Assembly: GCA_002049455.2 (NCBI GenBank)
Contig: KV918965.1
Span: forward strand, 62,001 to 126,000
Direction of reading: 5' to 3'
Source: Porphyra umbilicalis
Taxonomy: Eukaryota > Rhodophyta > Bangiophyceae > Bangiales > Bangiaceae
DNA length: 64,000 nt
Below the pieces are notes generated by a model. That model was not told where the DNA came from. It did not search any database and saw only the letters and a list, made by a program, of their open reading frames with translations. Positions 42,230 through 51,797 of this stretch are shown here, one piece after another (the stretch's first letter is position 1; every line of letters starts with the position of its first letter). Position numbers and translations under genes: made by a program.

Positions 42230-42661
42230 TCAAGGGAAAAAAACTAGGCACTCAAAGGATCTGGTAGCGCTGAGATACACCTCGGTGTTTCTCTGTCTCT
42301 CCAGAATTGCGCCGTTTTCTTCGTCTCTGCCGATCCGGAACTGGCTCTGACCAATTTCTGATGCAAGACACGGATTGATCCGATCTGGCATCCCATGGAA
42401 ATGCACATTCTCTCGGCCTGCTACGAGCATCACCTGCCCCCCACCACCACCGCCCATGTTGACCAACGGCCACAAATGTCGTCCAGACTTCCCCGCAGCA
42501 CCGATGACACGCATTTTGTTGCCTAGCCACGTCGAGTTACCGCCTGCAGCGTCATCAGAGGGCCATTTATTCCAGAAAAAGGCGTTCAAGACAACGGTGG
42601 GATGCAAGGAAAAACGTCTATCTCTCAAGCCTATGGTCGTAGCCGCCTGAAAGTGTGTCAT
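42230..42661 (-). CDS. 143-codon ORF, unassigned
   Basis: Balanced composition unlike its GC-rich neighbours: NAFFWNKWPSDDAAGG, STWLGNKMRVIGAAGKSG, PDRINPCLASEIGQSQFR and so on. It reads like a beta-rich fragment. No family recognised and no upstream promoter seen. It lies between a Harbinger MITE and family B, so it may be a stranded gene fragment. Confidence 0.35.
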   Translation of the reverse strand: MTHFQAATTIGLRDRRFSLHPTVVLNAFFWNKWPSDDAAGGNSTWLGNKMRVIGAAGKSGRHLWPLVNMGGGGGGQVMLVAGRENVHFHGMPDRINPCLASEIGQSQFRIGRDEENGAILERQRNTEVYLSATRSFECLVFFP

Positions 42662-42972
42662 AAAAAAGCTGATGAAGTAGGCTCCAGGATGCGTCCATGT
42701 GGAGCGCCAAGGCTCGTTTCAATGCCGAGTTCTGCGCGCGCCAATATGAGTCGCGCTCATGCGCCTTAATGCGTGGAATCGACCTTAAGGTGAGGGGCGT
42801 GGGGCGTAAACACGCCCTAATGGCGCCCTAATAGCGCCCTTCTGAAGGTTAGCGACGCCCCCTAAACTCCCCAAGTAGTACCCATAAAGAATCGTTTTGT
42901 ACAGATAGCACCCCATGGTCGTGATTCATCTGTAATCGTAGCCGCCAGTTGATCCAATTGTCTATTTAATGA
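42662..42972. other. gap, no gene seen
   Basis: Contains GGGGCGTGGGGCGTAAACAC and related CGCCC repeats at about 42790-42860. Nothing coding. Confidence 0.4.
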
Positions 42973-43613
42973 TTCCAGGCACGTGCGTGCAATACCCTGG
43001 CCTTCAGGGCGGTGGCGCGCTGGACGACGCATTGACACTGGGCATGCCGGCCGGCTCTATGGCCGCGAGCGCGCACGGGGGCACGTACAGCCACGTTGCC
43101 GGTGTGAGGGCGGCGTCGGGCGCGGAAAGGGGTGCCGCCTCCGCCACCGCAGCGGCGGCGGCCCGCCGGCGTCGCGCGGCGCCCACAGGTGAGATCGTCA
43201 CTCCGCCGCGCAGCACACCTACGCACGGCGGGCAGGGCGGCCGACACGGCGCACGGGCGGGCGGATGGGACTGATCGCCGCGCGACAAGGCGCCTGTAAC
43301 CGCGCCGCTAGATGGCGTCAGCAACCGCCGGAAGTCGTTGCGCGCGGTCACCGCGCGCAACTCGGGGCGGTAGAGGGGGCACGGGGGCAGGCGCCGTCCG
43401 GGTCCAGTGACCCCTGTGGCAGGACAGTCCTTCTCAGCCACGTAACTCCATTTGTTTTTAGCGTCATCGCGACCCTTCCAACACTGACACGCCCTCAGAT
43501 CCCTGAGAACACGAATGCAGACTGCCACCTCTGAAACGGAGAGCAAGTCCCTTGATCTAAGTATATGTGTGCATCACTACACTTTGAGAGCACCCTGTCC
43601 TAAAGGCCAGGGA
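42973..43613 (+). repeat. family B copy 3, reference copy
   Basis: Uninterrupted 641-bp copy beginning TTCCAGGCACGTGCGTGCAA and ending CCTAAAGGCCAGGGA. ATGA is present on both flanks (42969-42972, 43614-43617), a possible 4-bp target duplication. Inside each end is a CCCTGGCCTT(C/T)AGG motif in opposite orientation. Non-coding. It does not match a superfamily I can name. Confidence 0.75.
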
Positions 43614-43617
43614 ATGA

Positions 43618-43910
43618 CAGTAGGGGTCGCTACTGCCGCGTCCCCGTCAGTCTTCACCCACCACCACGCCTACAACATCACCCTTCACCGTAAAGGCGCT
43701 CTGCTGCCGCAGGGTACCACACCACGTCAAAGATGTCACCCAGCCCCACGGCCTTGTGCTGCGAGACGCGACGATAGCGGAGGGCACCCCCATCCCCCGT
43801 CAGATCCCGAGCAGAGGCTGTGGCCCCTTCTGCACTGGCTGTGGCAAAAGAGCTAGCAGGTGCAATTCGTGCCGTAGGGGTGGGCCATCATCGAGGATTG
43901 ACTGTACTGC
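43618..43910 (-). other. coding-like fragment next to a pogo-like end
   Basis: On the minus strand TACAGTCAATCCTCGATGAT at about 43889-43908 has the form of a pogo left end. Behind it a frame reads RYRRVSQHKAVGLGDIFDVV, then continues after a one-base shift. No partner end was found, so this looks like a truncated element with a protein remnant of unknown type. Confidence 0.3.
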
Positions 43911-44199
43911 GAACCCTACACCTCGTTGCTGGATCCACCACGAGCCCGCTTTTCCCCCAAATCGCCCTTGAGAAAACTTCCACGACCCCTCGTAAACGCC
44001 TGTACAAGGCGTCTTTCTTGTGAACATCATGTTCAAACATGCATACGTTTCCATGACTGCATTTTGCAACGACTTCTTGGATGCACCAGAAGCCTCTTTG
44101 GGAGCGCCTCCTATGGTCGTGAGCGACATGGTCAAAGTGCGCAGGTGCAAATGTACACATGTGCTCAACAAGTATTCATACGTGCGGGCATGGATGGAA

Positions 44200-45112
44200 A
44201 AAATGATACATTTTTTACTCCGGCTGTAATTAATGAATAGATTAATTAACTTCATTTTTTGATTTTATCATTTTTAATGCATTTTATTACATTTTTTTGA
44301 CGAAGATGGACCAATCGAGAACACGTACCTCCCTCGCTGACCACCACGACGGCGTCGGCATTTGTACAGAGGACACTTGAGCAGATTCCCGCCCTCACAC
44401 ACACACGGTACCAGCGCGTCGCACCCCCACTGCCCCCCCCCTTTCCCAGTACGTGTTCCCACCACGGGCTTGTGCACCATGCTCCCCCCCAACTCATCTG
44501 AGCGTCCCACTGCCACGGGAGGTGCATGTCCACCGCCTTGACCACGTCCGCCGTCTTGAGCACGTCCGCCGTCTTGACCGCCTCCATCTTGTCCGGCTGC
44601 CAACACGTCCGCCGGATGCCCCACAACCGGAACGAGCAGCACCAGCACCGCCCATAGCGCGGCAGGGGTGGGGGCGGAGCCCCCCGGCACCCACCGTGGT
44701 CGGCGGGACACGGCAGGCCGCAGCCACACCAGGGAAGGCCGAAAGGAGAGCAGACGCCCCGGCCGCCAGCCGCTGCGGCCGTGGCAGCGGCCGGCCCCGC
44801 CACTCCCGCGGGGGTCGGCGCCGAGCACGACGCTGAGGTCGACGGGACGGAGCCATCCCGGCCGCCAGCCGCCGCTAAGCTCCTCGTGGCTGCCGGCAGG
44901 GTGCCACCCAAGTCATGGGTGCTACCGCCCCCGGACGGTTGCAAGCGCCGAGGAATACGGCGCAACGACGCAGTCCTGGTGAGTCCTGGTGTAAATGGCT
45001 GTACCTGCCATAAGTTTAATTAATTCAAGGGGCTCGAAGGGCCGATGAATTAATCTATTAATTAATTCATGAATTAATCTAAATAATATAATGCATACAT
45101 TATATTGCTGCA
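44200..45112. mobile_element. AT-rich arms flanking a GC-rich ORF
   Basis: Two strongly AT-rich arms (44200-44310 and 45005-45112) stand out. They share inverted ATTAATGAATAGATTAATTA and TTAATCTATTAATTAATTCA. Between them lies a GC-rich ORF. The arms could be TIRs of an unclassified element or AT-rich gene flanks; no target duplication was found. Confidence 0.4.
44274..44690 (-). CDS. candidate small secreted Cys-rich protein
   Basis: In this minus frame a hydrophobic AALWAVLVLLVPVVG segment is followed by a Gln/Asp/Gly repeat (QDGGGQDGGRAQDGGRGQGG, from an 18-bp DNA repeat near 44535-44590) and a cysteine-containing C-terminus (CDALVPCVCEGGNLLKCPLY). That is a plausible signal peptide plus mature protein. 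The frame is open to 44828 and the true start is uncertain. An alternative minus frame (44252-44965) is also open. Confidence 0.35.
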   Translation of the reverse strand: MPGGSAPTPAALWAVLVLLVPVVGHPADVLAAGQDGGGQDGGRAQDGGRGQGGGHAPPVAVGRSDELGGSMVHKPVVGTRTGKGGGQWGCDALVPCVCEGGNLLKCPLYKCRRRRGGQRGRYVFSIGPSSSKKCNKMH

Positions 45113-45188
45113 ATCCATGCGTGCGGGCTCTCCCTTCCGTCTAACGAGGTGTTTTCGATTTTCTTGCACGCTTCATTAAGACACCGTG

Positions 45189-45648
45189 TTCCCTGGCCTT
45201 TAGGACAGGGTGCTCTCAAAGTGTAGTCATGCACACATGTACTTAAATCGTGAGACTTGCTCTCCGTTGCAGAGGTGACAGTCTGCATTCGTGTCCTCAG
45301 GGATCTGAGGGGGTGTCAGCGTTAGAAGGGTCGCGATGACGCTAAAAGCGAACCGAGTTACGTAGCTCAGAAAGACTGTCCTGCCACAGGGGTCGCAGGG
45401 CGCCTGCCCCCCTGCCCCCCCCCACCGCCCCGAGTTGCGCGCGGCGACCGACTTTCGGGGTTCGAAGCGCCCACGATGACGCGCGCGTGATCGTGCCTGC
45501 GCGCCGGCTTCGGTGGCGGCGGCGCGTCGGCGGTTGCTGACGCCATCTACCGGTGGGGTCAGAGCCGCCCCGTCGCGCGGTGGTCGATCCCATCCGCCCG
45601 CCCGTGCGCCGTGTCGGCCGCGCGCAGGTGCGCTGCGCGGCGGTGTGA
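45189..45648 (-). repeat. family B copy 4, truncated
   Basis: Starts TTCCCTGGCCTTTAGGACAG and follows the family to GCGCGGCGGTGTGAGC, where it stops short of the far end. Confidence 0.75.
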
Positions 45649-46035
45649 GCGGACTGCTATGGGCTACTTTACCCAATGAGACGGCTGAGAAAGGAAGAAT
45701 ATCTCAAGAAAACGGAAAATCTCGATTCTGCACGGACCTGGCGGTTGGAGAGCCAATGGTGCGTCATAGATTCGCACTCAGCAGCTGTTTGCTGCTATGA
45801 TAGACCAATGGTTGGCCTGTTGTACAAAGCAGTCCCGGTCTTGGCCGATGGGGATCAGCAATACATAGACGGCAATCGGCAATGGCTGGGACAACGAGAC
45901 TTCCCATTTCATGAAGTTCTTCGACGTGTGCCAAAGAACGGTCCATCCCGAGCGGAAAAAGAGGTTACGGCGGGTCCGCTGACTGGGCGTGGTTGCCTGG
46001 TCTTGGTCGCTGCCGGCGTTTGCCTGCCTGGGGCC
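45649..46035. other. gap, no gene assigned
   Basis: Moderately GC-rich unique sequence with short ORFs only. The aminoacyl-tRNA synthetase homology downstream does not extend into it. Confidence 0.4.
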
Positions 46036-46425
46036 GCCACATCCTCTCCGCTACACATCGGGCACACGCGTCTCTGGTTCCGCTGTTGGCGGGCGGGGCG
46101 ACCTCCTTTTTGACCGCCGGCGACGTGTATCGGCGGGACACGATCGACGCGACGCACTCCGCGACGTTTCACCAATAGGACGGGGTGCGGCTCTTCCCGG
46201 GGGACACAACCCCCGGCGGCATGGCCCTCGACCACTTCCGCCTTGTCCTGCTGTCGGTGGCGCGCGCGCGCTTTGGACCGACCGCGCGCCAGCGGTGGGT
46301 CGTGGGGGTCTGCCCCTGCACCGCCCCCTCTTTGGAGCTGGATGTGTGGTCGGGGGGGGAGTGCCTCGAGCTCCTCGGCGCGGGGCTGCTTCACCTGAAG
46401 GTGCTCGAGGCGGGGGGTGGACGCC
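46036..46425 (+). pseudogene. phenylalanyl-tRNA synthetase (organellar type) fragment
   Basis: One frame reads HILSATHRAHASLVPLLAGG, TSFLTAGDVYRRDTIDATHS, ATFHQ-stop-DGVRLF, then LDHFRLVLLSVARARFGP and TAPSLELDVWSGGECLELLG. The GDVYRRDxID...FHQxDGVRLF block is class II motif 2 of PheRS catalytic chains, and the SxELDVWxxGExLELLGxGLLH block is the following active-site strand of the single-chain mitochondrial/chloroplast enzyme. An in-frame TAG sits at 46176-46178 inside motif 2. Both motif 1 upstream and motif 3 downstream are missing. So this is a partial, broken copy, by duplication or by capture in a mobile element. Confidence 0.75.
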
Positions 46426-47801
46426 CGCGTTTCTCGGGGAGGAGTTGCACGCGGCCATCGTGGTCGCGGCGCCAAAACTGCCAAACGTCGACGGCGGTCG
46501 CTGGTGACCGCCGCGCTGCGCACGGCGTCCAGTCGCCAGACGCTGCCGCCGATTGTCGGCGGTTTGCTCCCCACTACACAGAAGGGCGATGTCGGCGACG
46601 CGCCAGCCGCATCTGCGCGATCACCGTGGTGGCCGAGAGAGGGGGTGCCGTCGCCACGTGCGCCCCGGGCTGTGGCGGCGGGCGGGGCAGAGGTCCGGCG
46701 GGCGGGGAAGGGTGGGGCGCCGCGAGCGCAAGAAGAGTAGAGAATACCACCGCCGGCCACACTGTTCCGCCCAGCGCTCCGCCTCAGTGCCCGTGCGGCC
46801 GCCTCACGACCAAACCGGTTAGACAGCTGCAACCGCAGCTGTGGGGGCCGCCGGTAGGCGTGGGGCCGTCCGCTGGCGCTGTACCAGGGTGCGCTACCGC
46901 CGCGGCGCCCGACCTCCCCACCCCCCGCGCGGGTGCGTTCACCACCCCCCACGGCGACGCGGTGTTCCTCGCCGTCGGCGAAGGCGGCGGCACCGCCCAC
47001 ACTGCCGTCGAGGCGCTCGCCTGGGACGCCCGTCGCGGCTCATGGGTGTGGTCGGCCCTCCCCCCGGTGCCCGCGTCGCGCGCCGGCAGCGGCGCCGCCG
47101 CGTGCGGCGCCGACGACGCGGCCGTCTACGTGGCGGGCAGCTCGGGGCGGCAAGGCGGGGGGGAGCCGCTGCGCCTCTCCCTGCAGGCGCTCACTCCCGA
47201 CGGCCGCCTGCTGCGGGCGTGTTCGTCGTCGGGCGCGCCGACGGCGGCGCCGACGGCGGCGGCGGGGGGGGTCGCCGCCTGCTTCCCGGTCGACGCCACC
47301 GTGACGGTCGTCGGCCGCGGCGCCGTGCGATTGGCCGACGTGGGGCGCGGGGACGTGCTCGCCGTCGCGTCGGTGGGGGGGGGGTGTCGACGTCGCCGTG
47401 CTGCTGTGGTCCCACGCCGACCCGACCGCGCGGGGGGTGGCGCTCGTGGCCTTGACCGCTACACCCGCCGTTGGGGGGGGGGGCGCACCCTGCGGCTGAC
47501 GCCGGGGCACCTGGTGCCGGTGGGGGCCCCCGCGGCGCTCGTGCCGGCCGCCGTCGTGGCCGTGGGCGACACCCTGTACGTGGCCGTCGACGGCCCGTCG
47601 TCGGCCGCCGCCGCCGGCACCAATGCCACGACCACGTCTGGCGGGGCTCCCGCTGCCGCCGCCGCCACCGCCGCCGCTGCCGCGCCCGCGGTGCTCGTGC
47701 CGGCAACGGTCACGGCCGTGGCGGCCGTCACGGGCGACGGGTTGTACGACCCCCACGTGGGCCTTGGACGAGGGGAGCGCCATGCAGAAGCAAGAATTTA
47801 A
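46185..47801 (+). CDS. Kelch-like plus Hint (Hog-type) domain ORF, frame-broken
   Basis: The frame starts within the PheRS relic and stays open through a degraded linker. From about 46930 it encodes Kelch-like sequence (GDAVFLAVGEGG, WVWSALPPVPASRAGSGAAA, DDAAVYVAGSSG). At 47280 it begins a Hint domain: Cys-Phe-Pro with CFPVDATVTVVGRGAVRLAD and VGRGDVLAVASVGG, then LRLTPGHLVPVG (block B Thr and His), AAVVAVGDTLYVAVDG, and VTAVAAVTGDGLYDPHVG. Cys at its start and the TPGH box are the autoprocessing residues of Hedgehog/intein-type domains. Between G10 (47375-47384) and G11 (47473-47483) the conserved text continues in another frame (VDVAVLLWSHADPTARGVAL), so two homopolymer shifts cancel. The domain ends soon after GLYDPH, so the C-terminus may be truncated. 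Confidence 0.7.
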   Translation: MRLFPGDTTPGGMALDHFRLVLLSVARARFGPTARQRWVVGVCPCTAPSLELDVWSGGECLELLGAGLLHLKVLEAGGGRPRFSGRSCTRPSWSRRQNCQTSTAVAGDRRAAHGVQSPDAAADCRRFAPHYTEGRCRRRASRICAITVVAERGGAVATCAPGCGGGRGRGPAGGEGWGAASARRVENTTAGHTVPPSAPPQCPCGRLTTKPVRQLQPQLWGPPVGVGPSAGAVPGCATAAAPDLPTPRAGAFTTPHGDAVFLAVGEGGGTAHTAVEALAWDARRGSWVWSALPPVPASRAGSGAAACGADDAAVYVAGSSGRQGGGEPLRLSLQALTPDGRLLRACSSSGAPTAAPTAAAGGVAACFPVDATVTVVGRGAVRLADVGRGDVLAVASVGGGCRRRRAAVVPRRPDRAGGGARGLDRYTRRWGGGRTLRLTPGHLVPVGAPAALVPAAVVAVGDTLYVAVDGPSSAAAAGTNATTTSGGAPAAAAATAAAAAPAVLVPATVTAVAAVTGDGLYDPHVGLGRGERHAEARI

Positions 47802-47945
47802 AAAAACAGGCAATACGAGCAAGAACACCGACCACCCCGGGCAGGTGCGTCACTGCCATACCCGCACCGAGCACGTGCCGCCACGGCGGCGTAACAACCG
47901 TAGGGGTGCCGGTAGCGGCGGCTGTGCACCGCCGCCCCTTCGCAT

Positions 47946-47946
<1 letters not shown>

Positions 47947-47998
<52 letters not shown>
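47947..47998. repeat. (CCG)n microsatellite
   Basis: About 17 uninterrupted CCG triplets. Confidence 0.95.
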
Positions 47999-48186
47999 CC
48001 CCACCCAGACGCGCACATGCACCTGCGCACGCGGTCGTCCCCGCGTCTCTCCCCCGCGTGGCGCCCGCCGCCGGCGGTGCGGCAGAGACGGACGCGGTGG
48101 TGGCGCCCGCCGCAAGCGCCGCCCGCCGCTACCGGCAACGCACACCCGCGGTCGGCCGCCGGCCGGGGGGGGGGGGGGGGCGGGAC

Positions 48187-48275
48187 GCCCACAGGCCGCC
48201 GACGGCACGCCCACAGGCCGCCGACGGCACGCCCACAGGCCACCCACAGGCCGCCTACAGGCCGCCAACGGCAAC
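48187..48275. repeat. short tandem repeat GCCCACAGGCCGCCGACGGC
   Basis: Units of about 22 bp, then shortened ACAGGCCGCC units, repeat four to six times. Confidence 0.8.
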
Positions 48276-48750
48276 CGCAGGGGCGGTGGGGGGTGGCCGG
48301 CACGCCAGCGGCGCCCGCTGCCGGCCGGCCGACGACCGTGCCGCCGGGGGCGGGGGTGCCCCCCGTGCCCGCCGTCGGCGACCGTGCGGCAGCGGTGGGG
48401 GCGGGCGCCGCGGCAGGCGGCGGCACCCCGAGCCGCCGTCGGCTGCGGGGCCACCAGCCGCAGCGGCCGTCGCCCGCCGGCCTCACCGCCACAGTGTACA
48501 TCGGGGGGGGCGGCACAGGTGCGGGGCGGGGGGGTCAAGGGCGCAGGCGCGGAGCGCGGCGGAGCACGGGCGCGCGGGCGGGGGCGTCGGCGAGACGCGC
48601 AACACGGGCGCCGCCGCGGGGTGGCCCGACGAGGTCCGTCCCGTCGCCTCTCGGCGGCCTCGGCAGATCAACGCCGTCCAATCGCACCAGCGCAGTGCTC
48701 ACTAAAGCCAGGCTCGTGACAAGGGCCGATTTCTTGTCTCCGTCCAGGTG

Positions 48751-49336
48751 AGAATCGGTCACGGCTTGTCACGGCTCTGTCACGACAACAAGACAGCCCG
48801 GAGAGCTTCCGTCCCCAATAGCCGCTTCGTCGCGATGGTCGGCCGCCGGTGGTCGCGTTGCGGAAGTGGGACGCAGTCGTGCGGGCAGCCGTTAATGATG
48901 AGTAACCTACAAACCCTCTTGATTGTATGGACGGGGCTCCCGCGTGCACCCGCGCTCGTCACCCACACAGCAAGCGCCCACAGACCCCGACGCGGCCTGC
49001 AACCGCCCGCCCCCAGTTCGTCCCCACCTTGCAGCCGCCCCACCCCAGAGCCGCCGCAGCACACATCCACAGCCGCCGCCGCCGCTACTGCCACAGCCGC
49101 AGCCGCAGCCGCCCCGACAACCGTCATCACAGCTGCCGCCGCATCCACCCAACACATACATTGTCACTTCGCTCTGATGCAATCTTCGTGTTGCGCCTTG
49201 GCCGTGCCGCGCCAGCCACGTCGCGGCAGGCCGTGCCGTCCGCCACTTTGCCCACGCCGTACAGGTCGTACCGCGGTCCTTACCTGTCGGCCACGCGCCC
49301 CAAGGTCGTCCGCAGTCACGGTTGCTCTATGGAGAC
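48751..49336. other. flank with CAGCCG low complexity
   Basis: 48990-49150 is CCGCAGCC-type low complexity that gives Pro/Gln-rich or Gly/Cys-rich ORFs depending on strand. No gene supported. Confidence 0.4.
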
Positions 49337-50467
49337 TTAAGCGGCTCCCATGAGCGGCGTGGCCTCTGAGGCGCAGCTCCCACACCCCCCACCCTTGCAC
49401 CACGTCGCCCAATCCCGACGGGCTACCCACCGCCGCCACGCGCCGACGGCCGCGGCGGCGACAACCAGCACCGGGGCTGCCGCCGCAACGGCAACTATCG
49501 CGCTGGGCGCGTCGGGCGGTAGGCGGCGCGTGGCAGCGGCGGCGCCCGCCACCGCCACCGCCGCGGTGGCAGTACCCGCGGCCGTTCCCGCTGTCACTAG
49601 GACGCCGGTGCGGGCGACAAACGGGCGGGCGGCCACCCACGTCCACACGGGACCGGCGGCGTCGACGGTACTCTCCGTCGCCCCACAGGCTACCGCACAC
49701 ACTTGCCTGTTCAACAGCGCCACCGGCAACGCCACGGAACGGACGACGCCAATGGCCACCGCCGCTTGTAGCGCAATGGCTCCGACGGCGGACGCCGCGC
49801 AGCAGCGCGCGTCTGGCCCGTCACACCCATGTAGACCGCCGGTGCCGAGCAAAAGGGCGACCGCGACCGCCGCCTCGGCGGCACACGCCGCCGCGAGACG
49901 CCTCCGCAAAGGCTCCGCGGCGCCCGCCGAAGGGTTGCGCCACCCCGCCGTCTGCCATGCGGCTCGCAGAAGCACTATCTTGGCGGTAGCCACCAAACCA
50001 ATGATGACGAGTAGAGGCGATACGGCGGTTAGGGCGGTGAACCACGCAACCAAGTCGGCCGCAATTGTCGCGGTGACGGTGGCGGGCGACTGGGAGCCGA
50101 GCCCCTGCATTCGCCTGGAACGGTCTGTGACGGAGATTGTCAGCCAAAAGGCGAGCATGCAGGGTAGCTGAAGCGCCAGGTTGAGTTCGGCAGACGCCAC
50201 TGCCGCTGCCATGCCGGCGACGACGGTAGAACTGGCGAGGGCGGCCCAGCCACACGCCTCTGGCAGGCGGGCGGCCGCTTCGTTGGCCGGCAGCACGCCC
50301 GAATCAACATCACCAGAGCAGCGGGTGGCTTCGCCCAGCGAGCAAGAGTGGAGCGTCGCCACGCCGTCCATCGTCGCGCACAGGGCAGATGATGCGTGCA
50401 GCGGAGCACCAAGCATCCAACGCGGGGTCGCACCGCGGCGAGGCGGCGGGGTGGCGGGCGTAAGCAA
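49337..50467 (-). CDS. multi-pass membrane protein, unknown function
   Basis: 376 residues with about seven hydrophobic helices: roughly 72-92, 96-114, 131-166 (one long or two short), 190-208, 222-253, 285-312 and 321-343. Short charged links lie between (TDRSRRMQG, EPLRRR, ARRDWATW). Residues 1-70 are hydrophilic with several Cys; the C-terminus GCGSCASEATPLMGAA is short. ATG at 50467 is the first in frame; Met33 is an alternative. Uninterrupted, ends TAA. The Ala/Val-rich helices resemble no transporter family I can name. The strand is convincing because only this frame gives alternating hydrophobic blocks. Confidence 0.8.
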   Translation of the reverse strand: MLTPATPPPRRGATPRWMLGAPLHASSALCATMDGVATLHSCSLGEATRCSGDVDSGVLPANEAAARLPEACGWAALASSTVVAGMAAAVASAELNLALQLPCMLAFWLTISVTDRSRRMQGLGSQSPATVTATIAADLVAWFTALTAVSPLLVIIGLVATAKIVLLRAAWQTAGWRNPSAGAAEPLRRRLAAACAAEAAVAVALLLGTGGLHGCDGPDARCCAASAVGAIALQAAVAIGVVRSVALPVALLNRQVCAVACGATESTVDAAGPVWTWVAARPFVARTGVLVTAGTAAGTATAAVAVAGAAAATRRLPPDAPSAIVAVAAAAPVLVVAAAAVGAWRRWVARRDWATWCKGGGCGSCASEATPLMGAA

Positions 50468-50805
50468 GGAGAGAGCGGTTAAGATCTCAACGCACGGCCG
50501 TGCAGAGGGTGACGACTGGCGGGCGCTCGTGTCGCCGCCTGTCCGACGTTTGCGGTGGGGGAATCAACAGAGGCGATCTTGCTTTCCAGCGTCGAAGCGA
50601 GGTCGCAGACGCTGACGCGCCTCGGGGACAGGTATCCCCCTTGTCAGCGGGGTCGACCCCGTTGACCTGTCAAGGACCTTTCGATGGGGTAGCCCAGGGG
50701 CCTCGAGGGGGTCAACCAGCAAGGCAGCTGGCCCAGCGGGCCCGCTGGATAGGGCTGGTGAGCACGCCTCTAGAGCGAAGTAGTATTTGAGAACGCCGAT
50801 CACAT
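50468..50805. other. upstream flank of membrane protein
   Basis: No gene seen. A short palindrome-rich stretch CAGCGGGGTCGACCCCGTTG lies at about 50646-50665. Confidence 0.4.
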
Positions 50806-50928
50806 TTCCCTGACCCTTAGGACTGGGTGCTCTCGAAGTGTAGTGATGCACACATATACTTAGGTCGTGGGACTTGCTCTCCGTTTCAGAGATGACAGTC
50901 TGCATTCGTGTCCTCAGGGATCTGAGAG
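50806..50928 (-). repeat. family B fragment 5
   Basis: TTCCCTGACCCTTAGGACTG onward, ending at CTCAGGGATCTGAGAG. Only the first 120 bases of the family are present, and they are more diverged than other copies. Confidence 0.7.
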
Positions 50929-51797
50929 CAAACCTAGCAATGTCAAAGGGCTATCCTTAAAATCTCAATTGAGCTTGCGACGTGGCGCCCCCTCACAGGC
51001 CGCCTATTGTAGGCTCCTAAAATGGGATATGCGCAATAGAGTTACCCCTGACAGGGCTACTTTATCATCGATAGTCCTCTTTGTTGGTGGGCGGTTCGTG
51101 GCCCATCCCTTGGAGTAAACCGTCCGAAGAATCTCGGAGCCTCCCGCGAGGCGTGATCCGCGAGATCCGCTGCAGATTGCGGTCGACAGGCCGACGAAAG
51201 GCAGCGATCGACTCACTCAAAAGCAGACACGAAGCACAAGTTTTGCCAAAAGTGGGAGATCGTCGGCGTAAACGTCGATTGAGTGATACATGGCAGCTCC
51301 ACAGGCTGCCACCGTGCAGGGCCAGGACGACGTGTCAGCCAATCACACATGCAAGAATCACAGACGGGATTGTGTGCACCCAAACGTGTTGCACGGGTGG
51401 TGAGGGCTGGCACAAGGCTGGGAACTTCATGGCTGGAAATTGCCGTGGAGGCGGTTTTTTCTTCCATGTTGGCCCGTCTACAGCTTTGCGTACATCATGC
51501 GATCTACCTGCAACTTTGCACGAGACCAGCTGAGGGTCGCCCCCTCTGATCTTGAGAAGCACAGCGTCTCTGCTACAGCAGTTTACGCTACCCAGTCGGT
51601 TTGGTAGGGCTCTCAGAGACGTCGTGGATGCAGTTGCACCGGCCCCCCCCTCAGACAGGATGGAATCGGCGATCTGTGCGTCGGGCCTCGTCGGAGTGGC
51701 CCGCGATCGGTTCGCGGTCGTTGATCAACGTGCTCTGTCGTCGTGGGACGCGTGTTCGACCCATGTCATTTCGACGTCCAGCCAATGAGCGGACGTC
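50929..51797. other. gap before second two-gene Harbinger
   Basis: ORFs of up to 150 codons (51081-51533 on +) without motifs. No gene called. Confidence 0.4.

Larger units (their letters stand above)
47802..48750. other. GC-rich low-complexity region
   Basis: Holds a CCG triplet run, a 19-bp tandem repeat and G-runs (48166-48181). A + frame near 48330-48510 faintly echoes the Kelch pattern (VPPVPAVGDRAAAVGAG, TATVYIGGGG) but is too biased to call. Confidence 0.35.

Noticed and set aside
43660..43860. HRKGA on the + strand, recalling the RtcB RNA ligase motif
   Set aside because: The following residues do not continue the RtcB pattern in any frame; the minus strand reads more naturally.
48907..49182. 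Gly/Cys-rich minus ORF resembling a metallothionein
   Set aside because: It is a translation of CAGCCG-type triplet repeats; the other strand gives an equally long Pro/Gln ORF.
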